A stretch of DNA of 64,000 bases from Afipia birgiae 34632. Its GTDB lineage: Bacteria; Pseudomonadota; Alphaproteobacteria; Rhizobiales; Xanthobacteraceae. The first letter of the stretch is position 1, and every line of letters begins with the position of its first letter. The notes under the pieces are model-generated. The model made no database searches, was not told where the DNA came from, and worked only from the letters and a program-made list of their open reading frames with translations. The stretch covers positions 739,420-803,419 of the forward strand of contig NZ_HG326652.1 of the NCBI RefSeq assembly GCF_000308295.2. The letters are read 5' to 3'. A program made the position numbers and the translations under genes. Below are positions 1-8,858 of this stretch, piece after piece.

Positions 1-52
1 CTCCCGAAAATTGGCAGCGCCGGTCCCTTGACGACGAGGACATTTCACCCGC

Positions 53-826
53 GTGATGAATCAAATGATTCATCCGGTGTTACGCTCCTTGGCACTTCCC
101 GCCCTTGATTCTCCGAAATGGCAAAGCTCCTTCGCGGCGTTCGCGTTCGGGGTGAAATCCGCGCTGTCGTCGATTCTGGCGCTGGTGCTTTTCGGCACGT
201 TTATCGGGGTTGGCGCATTCGCCCATGACACCGGCTTCACGCTGGGGTGGGCGGTGGCTACCACCGTATTGGTCTGGGCCGGTCCTGCGCAGATTATCCT
301 GATTTCCACGTCACATGCCGGTGCGACACTGCTGGAATCCGCCTTGGCCGTGACTATCAGCGCCATCCGCCTGTTGCCGATGGTGGTCTCGGTCTTGCCG
401 ATGCTGCGAACGCCGCAAACGAAGATGCGCCAGCTCGCGCTGCCGGCGCATTTGGTGGCGGTGACGGTCTGGGTCGAAAGCTTTCGTCTGTTGCCACACG
501 TGCCGCGTGAGAGACGGATTGCCTTCGTAAACGGGCTTGGCGGAGGGCTGGTGTTCCTGAGCTGTGCCGCGACCGTTCTCGGATATGGCCTGGCGGCAAG
601 CCTGCCGCCGATTCTGTCGGCTGGAATTCTGGCGCTGACGCCGCTGACGTTCCTGCTGTCCACGGCGCGCAATGCGCACAAGCTGGTGGACAAGCTCGCG
701 CTTGCGTTGGGGCTTGCGCTTTACCCACTGGTGCAACTGCTGCACACCGGTGTTGACATCATGATCTGCGGCCTGACCGCCGGCACGATTGCCTATGGCG
801 TCCATCGTCTGAGGGGCCGAGCATGA
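53..826 (+). CDS. AzlC family branched-chain amino acid exporter subunit
   Basis: About 257 residues, strongly hydrophobic, with several predicted membrane helices and the AzlC-family segment AxTVLVWAGPAQ near residues 73-82. AzlC proteins pair with the small AzlD subunit to export branched-chain amino acids or analogues across the inner membrane. The stop codon overlaps the start of the AzlD-like gene (ATGA), so the two are translationally coupled. The first codon is GTG at 53, directly followed by ATG at 56, with another ATG at 65. A GAGGA at 36-40 could serve as a distant ribosome site, so the exact start is uncertain. The substrate cannot be read from the sequence. Confidence 0.85.
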   Translation: MMNQMIHPVLRSLALPALDSPKWQSSFAAFAFGVKSALSSILALVLFGTFIGVGAFAHDTGFTLGWAVATTVLVWAGPAQIILISTSHAGATLLESALAVTISAIRLLPMVVSVLPMLRTPQTKMRQLALPAHLVAVTVWVESFRLLPHVPRERRIAFVNGLGGGLVFLSCAATVLGYGLAASLPPILSAGILALTPLTFLLSTARNAHKLVDKLALALGLALYPLVQLLHTGVDIMICGLTAGTIAYGVHRLRGRA

Positions 827-1167
827 GCGGCCTTCTTGGAGATACGCACGCCATCGCTCTGCTATTGTTCGCGGGCTTCCTGTCGAACGAGGTCTGGCGG
901 GTGCTCGGCCTCGTGATCGGCGGCGGGATCGACGAAGGTTCGGAATTCCTGATCTGGGTGAGGGCAGTCGCCGCTGCAATCCTTGCGGGGGTTATCGCTC
1001 AGATTTTGATTTCACCGCCCGGCGCGCTGGCGACCGTGCCGGACATTGTCCGATATGGCGCCGCCGCCGTTGGGTTTGGCGTTTATCTGGCGACGCGCAA
1101 ATCAGTTTTCGCCGGTGTGGTCGCCGGTGAAATCGTTGTCCTTGCAGGCAAATGGTGGATGGGCTGA
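823..1167 (+). CDS. AzlD family transporter subunit
   Basis: A 114-residue protein with about four hydrophobic segments, matching the size and layout of AzlD (branched-chain amino acid transport small subunit). It overlaps the upstream azlC-like gene by 4 bp, the usual azlCD arrangement. It is expected to form the two-component exporter with AzlC in the inner membrane. The N-terminus reads MSGLLGDTHAIALLLFAGFL and the protein ends after a hydrophobic helix with KWWMG. The assignment rests on size, topology and the partner gene more than on a single motif. Confidence 0.82.
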   Translation: MSGLLGDTHAIALLLFAGFLSNEVWRVLGLVIGGGIDEGSEFLIWVRAVAAAILAGVIAQILISPPGALATVPDIVRYGAAAVGFGVYLATRKSVFAGVVAGEIVVLAGKWWMG

Positions 1168-1182
1168 GCCGAGCTTCGCAGC

Positions 1183-1608
1183 TCAGTTGTTCAGTGCCGC
1201 GATCAGCCGCGTGGCGTGATCTTCCAGCACCTTGACGTCCTCCTTGCGGGTCGCCGGCGGAAGCAGGGCGACGCCCTCGACCCGAGGCATGATGTGCACG
1301 TGAAGGTGGTAGACGACCTGGCCGCTGGCCGGTTCGCTGAATTGCTGCAGGGTAATACCGTCGGCCTTGAAGGCCTTCATGCCCGCGACTGCGATCTTTT
1401 TCGCCGTCCGCGCAACATGGGCGAAACTCTCGGGCGAAATGTCGAGAATATTCCGGGCGGGCTCCTTGGGAATCACCAGGGTATGTCCGGGACAGCGCGG
1501 CATGATGTCCATGAAAGCGAAGGTGTGTTCGTCTTCATACACCTTGTGGCACGGGATTTCCCCGCGCAGGATTTTTGCGAAGATGTTGTTGGTGTCGTAA
1601 GCGGTCAT
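1183..1608 (-). CDS. HIT (histidine triad) family protein, HINT type
   Basis: 141 residues with the histidine triad HLHVHIM at residues 101-107 (His101, His103, His105) and the N-terminal IFAKILRGEIPCHKVYEDE segment typical of HINT nucleoside-phosphoramidate hydrolases. Members hydrolyse AMP-linked substrates in the cytoplasm; the physiological substrate is not known from sequence. The gene is convergent with azlCD and stands alone. The ATG start at 1608 gives the normal family length (110-145 aa). Confidence 0.92.
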   Translation of the reverse strand: MTAYDTNNIFAKILRGEIPCHKVYEDEHTFAFMDIMPRCPGHTLVIPKEPARNILDISPESFAHVARTAKKIAVAGMKAFKADGITLQQFSEPASGQVVYHLHVHIMPRVEGVALLPPATRKEDVKVLEDHATRLIAALNN

Positions 1609-1689
1609 GGTCGGCCCCGGAAAAATTGCGGTTCACAATCGCCGTCCGAAGCGGCCCGGTCAAGCCGGGTTGTTTAGGCGGCGCGTTGG

Positions 1690-2790
1690 TCAGAAATCCG
1701 GTGTGCGCTCCGGGATGCCGGTTGCGATCTCATCGATCCGGTCGGCGAGATTCGTCAAGTCGCGGTGAAGTCCGTCCAGTGTAAATGCAAGGCCGAAAAC
1801 GCGCCCCACCGCATTGAAATCGAGTGCACGCATCGCGCCGGATTGACGCAGCCCGGTAAATGTTTCGGTGAAGGCGAGATGTGCCGCGCTGACGTCGTTT
1901 CGCGAGACAATAACGACCGCGTTGAGCGCAGTCGCGCATCGTTCGGTCAGCTCGGCGTGGGCGCGCAGCAGGCGAGCCGCCGCAGGCGCCAGCGTCGATG
2001 CGATCTGGGCCGGAAGAGGTGTCCGCAGCACGCCGCCGATGGCGACGAGATCGTTGCGCACGCGCCAGAGTGTGCGTGGAATTGCTTGAGGAATGCGATG
2101 ATCGGCAAGGCGCGAGGCGCGCTCCCTGTCGGCATCTTTCAAGGCCTGTTCGACGGCGGTGAGCGCCTGGCGCAAGGCTGGATGTTCGGTGGAAGGGACC
2201 AGCGCTTCGCCGCGCTCAAGCGCATCGGCTTCCGATAGCAGCAGCTTTTGAATGCGCGTGAGCACGGCCACGGAGCGGGTCACCACGACGGCATGTGATC
2301 GCGCCGGAAATATCAGAACCATCGCCAGCACGCCGATCAGGCCGCCCAATCCAATCTCGATAATCCTGTCGAGAACGAATTGCTCGACCGGTGCGCCTGC
2401 GGGCTCTGTCAGCAGCATGATCGCGGCGGTGACCGGCGCGACCCGCAATTGCGGACGAACCGCAGCGCCCCATACGGTGGCGCCAGTGACAAGCACGAGA
2501 GCGATGCCGATACCGAGGGATGTGTTGGAATGAAAGGCCGCCGCCAGCCCGCCAACGACCGCTCCGGCAAGGGTGCCAATCATTCGCTCGGTGGCTGCGC
2601 CGAGTGTCCCGCCGATCGAGCCCTGCATCACGATAATTACGGTGAACACGGCCCAATAGCCCTGTTGCAGGCCGAGCGATTTGTAGGCGGCATAAGCCGC
2701 GCCAACTGCAATGGTGACACGAACGGTCTGGCGCAGCTCAGAGGCGCGGCGCGTCAGGAATTCGCGGGTCCGGGCGGCGATTGAACTCAA
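1690..2790 (-). CDS. FUSC family inner-membrane transporter
   Basis: 366 residues. The N-terminal half holds about five or six hydrophobic helices, including GYWAVFTVIIVMQGSIGGTLGAA, typical of the fusaric-acid-resistance/aromatic-acid exporter (FUSC) membrane domain, followed by a soluble alpha-helical C-terminal half. FUSC proteins are proposed efflux components for aromatic acids. There is no membrane-fusion or outer-membrane partner beside it, so the substrate is unknown. The only start in frame upstream of the conserved region is TTG at 2790, preceded by a weak AGGACA. Confidence 0.78.
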   Translation of the reverse strand: MSSIAARTREFLTRRASELRQTVRVTIAVGAAYAAYKSLGLQQGYWAVFTVIIVMQGSIGGTLGAATERMIGTLAGAVVGGLAAAFHSNTSLGIGIALVLVTGATVWGAAVRPQLRVAPVTAAIMLLTEPAGAPVEQFVLDRIIEIGLGGLIGVLAMVLIFPARSHAVVVTRSVAVLTRIQKLLLSEADALERGEALVPSTEHPALRQALTAVEQALKDADRERASRLADHRIPQAIPRTLWRVRNDLVAIGGVLRTPLPAQIASTLAPAAARLLRAHAELTERCATALNAVVIVSRNDVSAAHLAFTETFTGLRQSGAMRALDFNAVGRVFGLAFTLDGLHRDLTNLADRIDEIATGIPERTPDF

Positions 2791-2865
2791 GGCGTGTCCT
2801 GCGGCAGCGGCGTGATCCGCCGATCAGGTTAGGCCGCTTGCGGGACGGTCACAACGCCAACCATG

Positions 2866-4116
2866 TTAGTCTTCGGCGTCCGCCTTGCGGAACGGCCCGG
2901 CGTCGGTCAGCTCCCGCACGGTTTCCTGAACGTAGGTCCGTTCACGGGTGAGGTACTCGCGGATGGCGCGGCGCAGCGCCGGATCGGCAATGTAGTGCGC
3001 GGAGAAGGTGGTCTGCGGCAGGTAGCCGCGATCAATCTTGTGCTCGCCCTGTGCGCCCGCCTCGACGCGCTTCAATCCGCGCCGGATCGCGAAGTCGATG
3101 GCCTGATAGTAACAGACCTCGAAATGCAGGAATGGATGATGTTCGATCGCGCCCCAGTGGCGGCCGAACAGCGTGTCGGAGCCGATGAAGTTGATCGCAC
3201 CCGCAATCCATTTGCCGTCGCGTTTTGCCATGACCAACAGCACGTCTTTCGCCATGGTTTCGCCGACCATGGTGTAGAACGCGCGGGTGAGATAGGGCCG
3301 TCCCCATTTGCGGGAGCCCGTCTCCATATAGAATTCGAAGAATGCATCCCACGCATCCGTTGTGATGTCGCTGCCGGTGAGGGGATGAATGGTGATGCCG
3401 TTCGCAAGGGCATCGCGGCGCTCGCGGCGGATCGCCTTGCGATGGCGCGACGCCAGAGTGGCGAGGAAATCCTCGAACGTCCCGTAGCCTTTATTGCGCC
3501 AGTGGAATTGCTGGTCGGTGCGTTGCAGGAATCCTTGTTTAGCGAGGAACGCCCATTCGTCTTCCTGGGCGAAGGTGACGTGGACGGACGATGCATGCGT
3601 CGCGCCGCACAGCGCGATCAGCCCGGCGGCGAGAGTTTCGCGCACGCGTGTCGCGTGGTCGCCCGGGCGTACGAGCATGCGGGGCCCCGTGGCCGGCGTG
3701 AACGGAACGGTGGCTTGCAGTTTCGGGTAGTAACTTCCACCCGCATGTGCGTAGGCGTCCGCCCAGCCGTGGTCGAACACGTACTCGCCCTGCGAATGAT
3801 TTTTCAGATAGCACGGCACGATGCCCGCAACCTGGCCCGCGATGCGTGCCACCAGGTGGCGCGGCGCCCAGCCGGTCCGTGCGATGGCAGATCCCGACGT
3901 TTCCAGCGCGGTAAAAAAGGCGTGTGAGACAAAGGGATTGTACGCACCATCCGTGTTGGCGCAGGCGTTCCATTCGTCGGCCGGGATCTGGCCGATCGAT
4001 GACACTGCTTCAAGGGTAATCTCGCCGAGATCCGTCAAGGGGAAGGCGCACCGTGGCCGTGAGAAAAACCGAAAACGTTCAGGAGTATAGATCGGTTCTT
4101 GCGCGGATGACTTCAA
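2866..4116 (-). CDS. GNAT/FemAB-like acyltransferase (DUF482 family)
   Basis: 416 residues of the DUF482 (PF04339, FemAB-like/peptidogalycan biosynthesis) family. Recognisable segments include the N-terminal NPFVSHAFFTALE, the central WRNKGYGTFEDFL and the C-terminal VEAGAQGEHKIDRGYLP. It is predicted to be a cytosolic N-acyltransferase with tandem GNAT folds; the acceptor is unknown. It is the last gene of a minus-strand run ridA, GDPD, DUF482 with gaps of only 5 and 24 bp, so it is probably co-transcribed with them. The first in-frame start is TTG at 4116, with AAAGG about 15 bases upstream, so the start is not certain. Confidence 0.85.
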   Translation of the reverse strand: MKSSAQEPIYTPERFRFFSRPRCAFPLTDLGEITLEAVSSIGQIPADEWNACANTDGAYNPFVSHAFFTALETSGSAIARTGWAPRHLVARIAGQVAGIVPCYLKNHSQGEYVFDHGWADAYAHAGGSYYPKLQATVPFTPATGPRMLVRPGDHATRVRETLAAGLIALCGATHASSVHVTFAQEDEWAFLAKQGFLQRTDQQFHWRNKGYGTFEDFLATLASRHRKAIRRERRDALANGITIHPLTGSDITTDAWDAFFEFYMETGSRKWGRPYLTRAFYTMVGETMAKDVLLVMAKRDGKWIAGAINFIGSDTLFGRHWGAIEHHPFLHFEVCYYQAIDFAIRRGLKRVEAGAQGEHKIDRGYLPQTTFSAHYIADPALRRAIREYLTRERTYVQETVRELTDAGPFRKADAED

Positions 4117-4140
4117 GTATCTGGCAACGCGCCTTTCGGC

Positions 4141-4896
4141 TTACTCCGGGATGAAACCCTCGAATGTCATCTGGTCGGCGTATCGCGCGGTGAGTGCGCG
4201 CTGTTCCGGCGTTCGCACAGTCCATGTGATGAGCGCGCAACCGAAGATATTGCGCGCAATCCACGGCGCCGGCGCCGGCAGATCGTCCACCCGATAGCTG
4301 ACGAAATGCGGTTGGGTGCGGAAGGCATGGCGCAAGCCGGTCATCTCGCGAATTTTCGAGGCAGATAACTGCTTCCATTCCCCATCGGTGTAATGACGTT
4401 CTGCGACAATGCCGCGCGGCAGGTCCGGCATCAGGTCGCGGATCGCGGTGACCTGATCGGGATCGAACGACATAGCCGCCACGGGTCCGCTGTAGGAAGC
4501 CAGCACTTCCGCCATCCGTATCACTAGCCGCCGGTCGCCGTTGAACCGGCTTTTTATCTCCAGCACCAGCGGTACGCGTCCCGCGACGCGCGTGCAGAGT
4601 TCGCCGAGCGTCATCATGTGGTCAGATGTGTGCTTGAACCCGACCTGCTTGAGTTGCTCCGCCGTCAGCGAAAGCAACTCGTCCGTCCCCTGTGTGAGTC
4701 GGCCGAGCGCGTAATCGTGATGCACCATCGCTTCGCCGTCAGCGGATGGTTGGAGGTCCACCTCGATGGCGAAGTTGCCGGCGATGGCAGCATCGAACGC
4801 CGAGGGCATGTTTTCAATGATGCCGCGCGCACGATCGTGCAGGCCGCGATGGGCGATCGGCCGCGCCGTCAGCCAGCCGGGTGCGCGCGCAGTCAT
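4141..4896 (-). CDS. Glycerophosphodiester phosphodiesterase family protein
   Basis: 251 residues with the GDPD catalytic signature: HRGLHD near residue 17, FAIEVDLQPSADG (the ExD metal ligands) near residues 42-54, and VHHD near 58-61. The enzyme hydrolyses glycerophosphodiesters to glycerol-3-phosphate and an alcohol. No signal peptide is visible, so a cytoplasmic location is likely. It is the middle gene of the ridA-GDPD-DUF482 run, 5 bp after ridA and 24 bp before the acyltransferase, which suggests a phospholipid or envelope turnover role, though that is inference. Confidence 0.92.
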   Translation of the reverse strand: MTARAPGWLTARPIAHRGLHDRARGIIENMPSAFDAAIAGNFAIEVDLQPSADGEAMVHHDYALGRLTQGTDELLSLTAEQLKQVGFKHTSDHMMTLGELCTRVAGRVPLVLEIKSRFNGDRRLVIRMAEVLASYSGPVAAMSFDPDQVTAIRDLMPDLPRGIVAERHYTDGEWKQLSASKIREMTGLRHAFRTQPHFVSYRVDDLPAPAPWIARNIFGCALITWTVRTPEQRALTARYADQMTFEGFIPE

Positions 4897-4901
4897 TGGT
4901 G

Positions 4902-5369
4902 TCAGGAAACTTCGAAGATGCCTTCGACTTCGACGGCCGCGTCCGAGGGAAGGGCAGCCACGCCGACGGTGGTGCGCGCATGCCGGCCTTTGTCGCCGAA
5001 TGCAGCCACCATCAGATCCGATGCGCCGTTAAGGACCTTCGGCCCCTCAAGAAAATCCGGCGTCGCATTGACGAAGCCGCCGAGGCGGACGACGCGCGCC
5101 ACCTTGTCGAGATCGCCGAGCGCCATCTTGACCTGCGCCAGCAGGTTGATGGCGCAGGCGCGTGCGGCGGCAGCGCCTTGTTCGGTGGTTACGCTGGCCC
5201 CAAGCTTGCCCTTTGCGATCAGCTTGCCTTCAGGGGTGTTGCAGACCTGGCCGGAGACGAACAGCAGATTTCCGGTGCGTACGAATCCGACGTAGTTCGC
5301 CACAGGCGGATTTGGCTCATGCAACACGATGCCCAACTCGCCCAACTTCTGCTCAACCGTTCCCGCCAT
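4902..5369 (-). CDS. RidA family protein
   Basis: 155 residues of the YjgF/YER057c/UK114 (RidA) family. The conserved C-terminal part GRHARTTVGVAALPSDAAVEVEGIFEV keeps the Arg that binds the substrate carboxylate in active imine deaminases. This longer subgroup (about 150 aa) is widespread in alphaproteobacteria and its exact substrate is not established. It is the first gene of a three-gene minus-strand run, so the operon promoter should lie in 5370-5497, where no clear promoter was seen. Confidence 0.9.
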   Translation of the reverse strand: MAGTVEQKLGELGIVLHEPNPPVANYVGFVRTGNLLFVSGQVCNTPEGKLIAKGKLGASVTTEQGAAAARACAINLLAQVKMALGDLDKVARVVRLGGFVNATPDFLEGPKVLNGASDLMVAAFGDKGRHARTTVGVAALPSDAAVEVEGIFEVS

Positions 5370-5497
5370 GTCAGTCCCCGATGTTTTCTGATGTTTGCCC
5401 GCAGACGATGTTCGACATTGCCAAAGAACGGGCGAGTCATATTTCGCCTATCGTGCCGTCACATGCAAGCTCCGCAATTTATCAGCGGCAGCTAGGG

Positions 5498-6475
5498 CTA
5501 TGCCGCCCGGGCATGTCCATGGTTCTCGCAAGCCGTAACTTCGATTGTGACATGGCTCAGGTTACGAAGCGCCGCCAGGCGTTCGCGGTAAACGGTGACC
5601 GCCTGCGGCCGGTCGGTGACAATCGAGACGATGACAGCCCGATGGCCGGGGCCGATCTGCCAGAGATGGAGATCGGAGATTCTGTCTCCGTCAATTTCCA
5701 TGAGTTGGCGAATCTTGCGCTCCGTACCGTCATCCGGAACGATGTCTATCAACACGGCGCCTGCGTCGCGGATGAGGCTGTAAGCCCAGCTTGCGATCAC
5801 GCAGGCTCCAACGAAACCGACGACAGGATCGATCCATACCCAATTGAAGGCGCGGGCGGCAAAGAGGCCCCCGATGGCGAGCACCGATGTCGCGGCATCG
5901 GCAAGCACATGCATATAGGCGGCTCTAAGATTGTTGTCGCGGTGGTGCCCGTGATGTTCGTGGCCATGATGGTCATTGTCGTGATGATCGTGGGCATGAC
6001 CGTGATCGCGATGGCCATGATCCTCGCGCAACAGCCACGCAGATACGAGATTGACCGCCAGCCCAACTGCCGCGATCGCGATGGCTTCACCGTAGGCGAT
6101 CGGGACCGGGTTAGCGACCCGAACCACGCTTTCATAGGCGATAAGGAGGGCGATCATCGCCAGCACGACCGCGCTGGTGAATGCCGCCAGTTCACCGAGC
6201 TTGCCGGTGCCGAACGCGAATCGCGGATCGTGTGCATGTTGCCGCGCGTATCGGTACGCCAGCGCGGCGATGCCGATGGCCGCTGCGTGGGTCGACATAT
6301 GCCAGCCGTCGGCAAGCAGCGCCATCGAACCGAAGATGGTGCCGCCGATGATTTCGGCAACCATCATGGCGACGGTCAGGCCGACGACGAGCCAGGTGCG
6401 CCGCTCGTTTCGCGCATGCGCCGCGCCAAGGAAGACGTGGTCGTGCGTCCAGTTTTCAAGAGAATGCGAGTGCAT
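5498..6475 (-). CDS. Cation diffusion facilitator (CDF), DmeF-like metal exporter
   Basis: 325 residues from the ATG at 6475. The frame extends upstream to 6547, but MHSHSLENWTHDHVFLG matches the N-terminus of DmeF-type exporters. It has six predicted membrane helices, the helix II motif LLADGWHMSTH (AD/H metal site) and helix V VLADAATSVLAI, with a His-rich cytoplasmic loop near residues 174-196. It is expected to export divalent metal (Co, Ni, Zn or Fe) by proton antiport at the inner membrane. No DmeR-type regulator gene adjoins it. An agtata (minus-strand TATACT) at 6513-6518 could be a -10 element. Confidence 0.88.
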   Translation of the reverse strand: MHSHSLENWTHDHVFLGAAHARNERRTWLVVGLTVAMMVAEIIGGTIFGSMALLADGWHMSTHAAAIGIAALAYRYARQHAHDPRFAFGTGKLGELAAFTSAVVLAMIALLIAYESVVRVANPVPIAYGEAIAIAAVGLAVNLVSAWLLREDHGHRDHGHAHDHHDNDHHGHEHHGHHRDNNLRAAYMHVLADAATSVLAIGGLFAARAFNWVWIDPVVGFVGACVIASWAYSLIRDAGAVLIDIVPDDGTERKIRQLMEIDGDRISDLHLWQIGPGHRAVIVSIVTDRPQAVTVYRERLAALRNLSHVTIEVTACENHGHARAA

Positions 6476-6619
6476 GTTTTCTCCGCGGGGTACGTCCGGA
6501 CGACCTATTTCGAGTATAGGGCCGGGGTGACTTCGATCTCGAGTCACAACTGCGGGCGGTCGTGGAACCCCCTCAAAAAAGGCTCATTTTTCGCATCAGT
6601 TTTGTGAAACTCTGTTGAA

Positions 6620-6639
6620 CGGGGCCGACTGCTGCCCCG
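6620..6639 (+). promoter_or_regulatory. Small hairpin in the eipB leader
   Basis: CGGGGC at 6620-6625 pairs with GCCCCG at 6634-6639 around an 8-base loop, extended one pair by A/T on each side. There is no T tract, so it is not a typical terminator. It lies 45 bases upstream of the eipB-like start, in the intergenic region shared with the divergent CDF exporter. A role is unproven. Confidence 0.3.
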
Positions 6640-6684
6640 TGCAGCGGTTAATATGGCTTTGATTCGAACTCTCAAGGAGACGCC

Positions 6685-7554
6685 ATGCGTCGCGCGCGCC
6701 GGATTTCAGGTTGTGGATCACTTGCCCTTCCGTTGCTGTTGTCTGCCGCGTTTCTCGCGCCAGCCACGGGCGCAGCGCTGGCTGCACCCAGCGTTGCCTT
6801 TCTCGCGCACCAGGCAGTCTACGATCTGAGCCTGAAGACGTCGCGGGGCAATGCCAGCGTCAGCAACGCAACCGGCCGCATTCTGTACAATTTCGCGGGC
6901 AGCGCCTGCGAGGGTTACACCACTGAATTCCGGCAGGTGTCACAGCTCGACGCCGGTGAAAGCAAGACCACGATCAGCGATCTGCGCTCCACCAGTTGGG
7001 AAGACGGTGAGGGCAAGAGCTATCGCTTCAAGATCGAAACCCGCATGAATGACGCCGACACGACATCCGTCGATGGCATCGCGGAGCGTGAGGGCACGAC
7101 CGTCAAGGTCAAGTTGAAGAAACCCAAGGTCAAGACTTTCACCATTGAAGGGGCGGTGTTTCCGACGGAGCAGGTCAAGCTGATCATCGAGGCCGCGCGC
7201 GCGGGCAAGTCGCTGCTAGAACTGGTGATCTATGACGGATCGGACGACGGCGAGAAGGTCTACAACACGCTCACGGTGATCGGGCAGCCGATTCCGGGGA
7301 CGAAAGCGCCCGCGAAGCCGGATGCCACAACCGCCAACGAGAAGTTCAAATCCCAGACGCGGTGGCCAGTCACGGTCAGCTACTACGACCGGGCGACGAA
7401 ATCCAATTCCGGTGAACAGACGCCGATCTACGCGATGTCGTTCGAATTGTACGAGGACGGCGTCTCCCGCGCACTGTCGCTGGACTACAACGATTTCGTC
7501 ATCGCGGGCGCGATGGGCAAGATCGACGTCAAGGAAACCAAGCCCTGCAAGTAG
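6685..7554 (+). CDS. eipB: EipB family periplasmic envelope-integrity protein (DUF1849)
   Basis: 289 residues with a signal peptide (basic start, hydrophobic core, predicted cleavage after ALAAP near residue 35). The mature part matches the DUF1849/EipB family of Hyphomicrobiales: FLAHQAVYDLSL at the start, a beta-rich middle and a C-terminal KPCK. Two cysteines, Cys75 and Cys288, sit where the conserved disulfide of EipB lies. EipB is a periplasmic protein needed for envelope integrity in Brucella. AAGGAG lies just upstream of the ATG at 6685. It is convergent with dinB. Confidence 0.88.
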   Translation: MRRARRISGCGSLALPLLLSAAFLAPATGAALAAPSVAFLAHQAVYDLSLKTSRGNASVSNATGRILYNFAGSACEGYTTEFRQVSQLDAGESKTTISDLRSTSWEDGEGKSYRFKIETRMNDADTTSVDGIAEREGTTVKVKLKKPKVKTFTIEGAVFPTEQVKLIIEAARAGKSLLELVIYDGSDDGEKVYNTLTVIGQPIPGTKAPAKPDATTANEKFKSQTRWPVTVSYYDRATKSNSGEQTPIYAMSFELYEDGVSRALSLDYNDFVIAGAMGKIDVKETKPCK

Positions 7555-7567
7555 GGCGGCGAAGCCG

Positions 7568-8854
7568 TCAATCCGGTTTTGCCGGTCCGTCATACGCAAT
7601 CCCGCGCATCACTGCGGTATTGCCGAATTTCTTGCGGACATTGTCCATTGCGCGTTCAGCGTGGGCGGAGCGCCGATCCAGCAGATCCTGATCATCCGCC
7701 TCCGCACCGGGCTTGAGCGCGCTGACACCCGCGCCGATCAGCCGGAATGCGGTGCCGTCGATTTCGCGGCTGAGCATTTCGCGCACGGTGGCGAAAATGC
7801 GCGTCGCGAGTTGCGTCGGAACCTGAAGCGATTGGGAGCGGGTGCGCTGCCGGAAGTCCGCGGTCTTTAGTTTCAGCGTGATGGTCGAGCCGGAGAGATC
7901 GCCGCTCTTGAGGCGCGAGGACACTTTTTCGCACAGCCGCCAGAGGATCTTCTCCAGCGTCGGAAAATCACGGACATCGGATTCCAGCGTGGTTTCGTTT
8001 GAAATCGTCTTGGCTCCGCGATCGGCCACGACCTTGCGATCGTCGATACCGCGCGCCAACCGCCACAGCCGCCGTCCTTCGGGGCCGAACTGCTTCATCA
8101 GATCGATCTCGTCCGCCCGCTGCAGATCCTTGATGAGGCGGAAGCCGTGCTGCGAGAGCTTTTCCTGCGAGGCGGGGCCGACGCCGTAGATGAATCCGAC
8201 CGGCCGCTCTGCGAGCATCGCGCGCGCTTCCTCCTGGTCGAGCGCCGCGAAGCCGCGCGGTTTGTCGAGGTCGGATGCAATTTTGGCGAGAAATTTGTTT
8301 ACGGACAGGCCGACCGAGACGGTGATGCCGATGTCGCGCTCGACCTGGGATGCGAACCGCGCAAGCACCTTGGCTGGCATCATGCCGTGCACCAGTTCAG
8401 TGCCGCTCAGGTCGAGAAACGCCTCGTCGATGGAAAGCGGCTCGACCAGCGGCGTTAGTGCCATCATCGCGTGACGAACCTCGCGGCCCACGCGGACATA
8501 CTTGGCCATATCAGGAGGCACCACGACAGCCGATGGACAAAGGTCCAGCGCCTTGAACATCGGCATGGCCGAGCGCACGCCGTAGGTGCGCGCGATATAA
8601 CAGGCCGCCGACACCACGCCGCGTTTGCCGCCGCCGATGATGACAGGCTTGTCGGCGATGTCCGGGTTGTCGCGTTTCTCGACGGTTGCATAGAACGCGT
8701 CGCAATCGATATGCGCGAGTGTCAGAGTGCCGAGGGTGCGATGGCGGATAAGGCGCGGGGAGCCGCATTCCGTGCAGCGCATCGCCTTCGCTGCTGCGTC
8801 CGCCAGGCAGTCGCGGCAAAATCCTGTCAGGTCGGCTGGCGGACGGTCGCTCAA
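7568..8854 (-). CDS. dinB: DNA polymerase IV with N-terminal zinc-ribbon-like extension
   Basis: 428 residues. The Y-family polymerase core begins with TLAHIDCDAFYATVEKRDNP (first catalytic Asp) and contains SIDEAFLDLSG with the second catalytic Asp-Glu pair, then helix-hairpin-helix and little-finger regions. It performs error-prone translesion synthesis. An unusual feature compared with Escherichia coli DinB is an N-terminal extension of about 40 residues with a CX2C-X10-CX2C pattern (Cys13, 16, 27, 30) that could bind zinc. It is 4 bp downstream of the DUF3572 gene, so probably in one transcript. No LexA box was identified. Confidence 0.93.
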   Translation of the reverse strand: MSDRPPADLTGFCRDCLADAAAKAMRCTECGSPRLIRHRTLGTLTLAHIDCDAFYATVEKRDNPDIADKPVIIGGGKRGVVSAACYIARTYGVRSAMPMFKALDLCPSAVVVPPDMAKYVRVGREVRHAMMALTPLVEPLSIDEAFLDLSGTELVHGMMPAKVLARFASQVERDIGITVSVGLSVNKFLAKIASDLDKPRGFAALDQEEARAMLAERPVGFIYGVGPASQEKLSQHGFRLIKDLQRADEIDLMKQFGPEGRRLWRLARGIDDRKVVADRGAKTISNETTLESDVRDFPTLEKILWRLCEKVSSRLKSGDLSGSTITLKLKTADFRQRTRSQSLQVPTQLATRIFATVREMLSREIDGTAFRLIGAGVSALKPGAEADDQDLLDRRSAHAERAMDNVRKKFGNTAVMRGIAYDGPAKPD

Positions 8855-8858
8855 AGCG

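Noticed and set aside
2863-3927. 354-codon plus-strand open frame opposite the DUF482 gene
   Set aside because: The minus strand encodes the recognised DUF482 family over the whole stretch.
5162-6607. 481-codon plus-strand open frame opposite the CDF exporter and ridA
   Set aside because: It overlaps two well-supported genes, and its composition is that of an antisense shadow.
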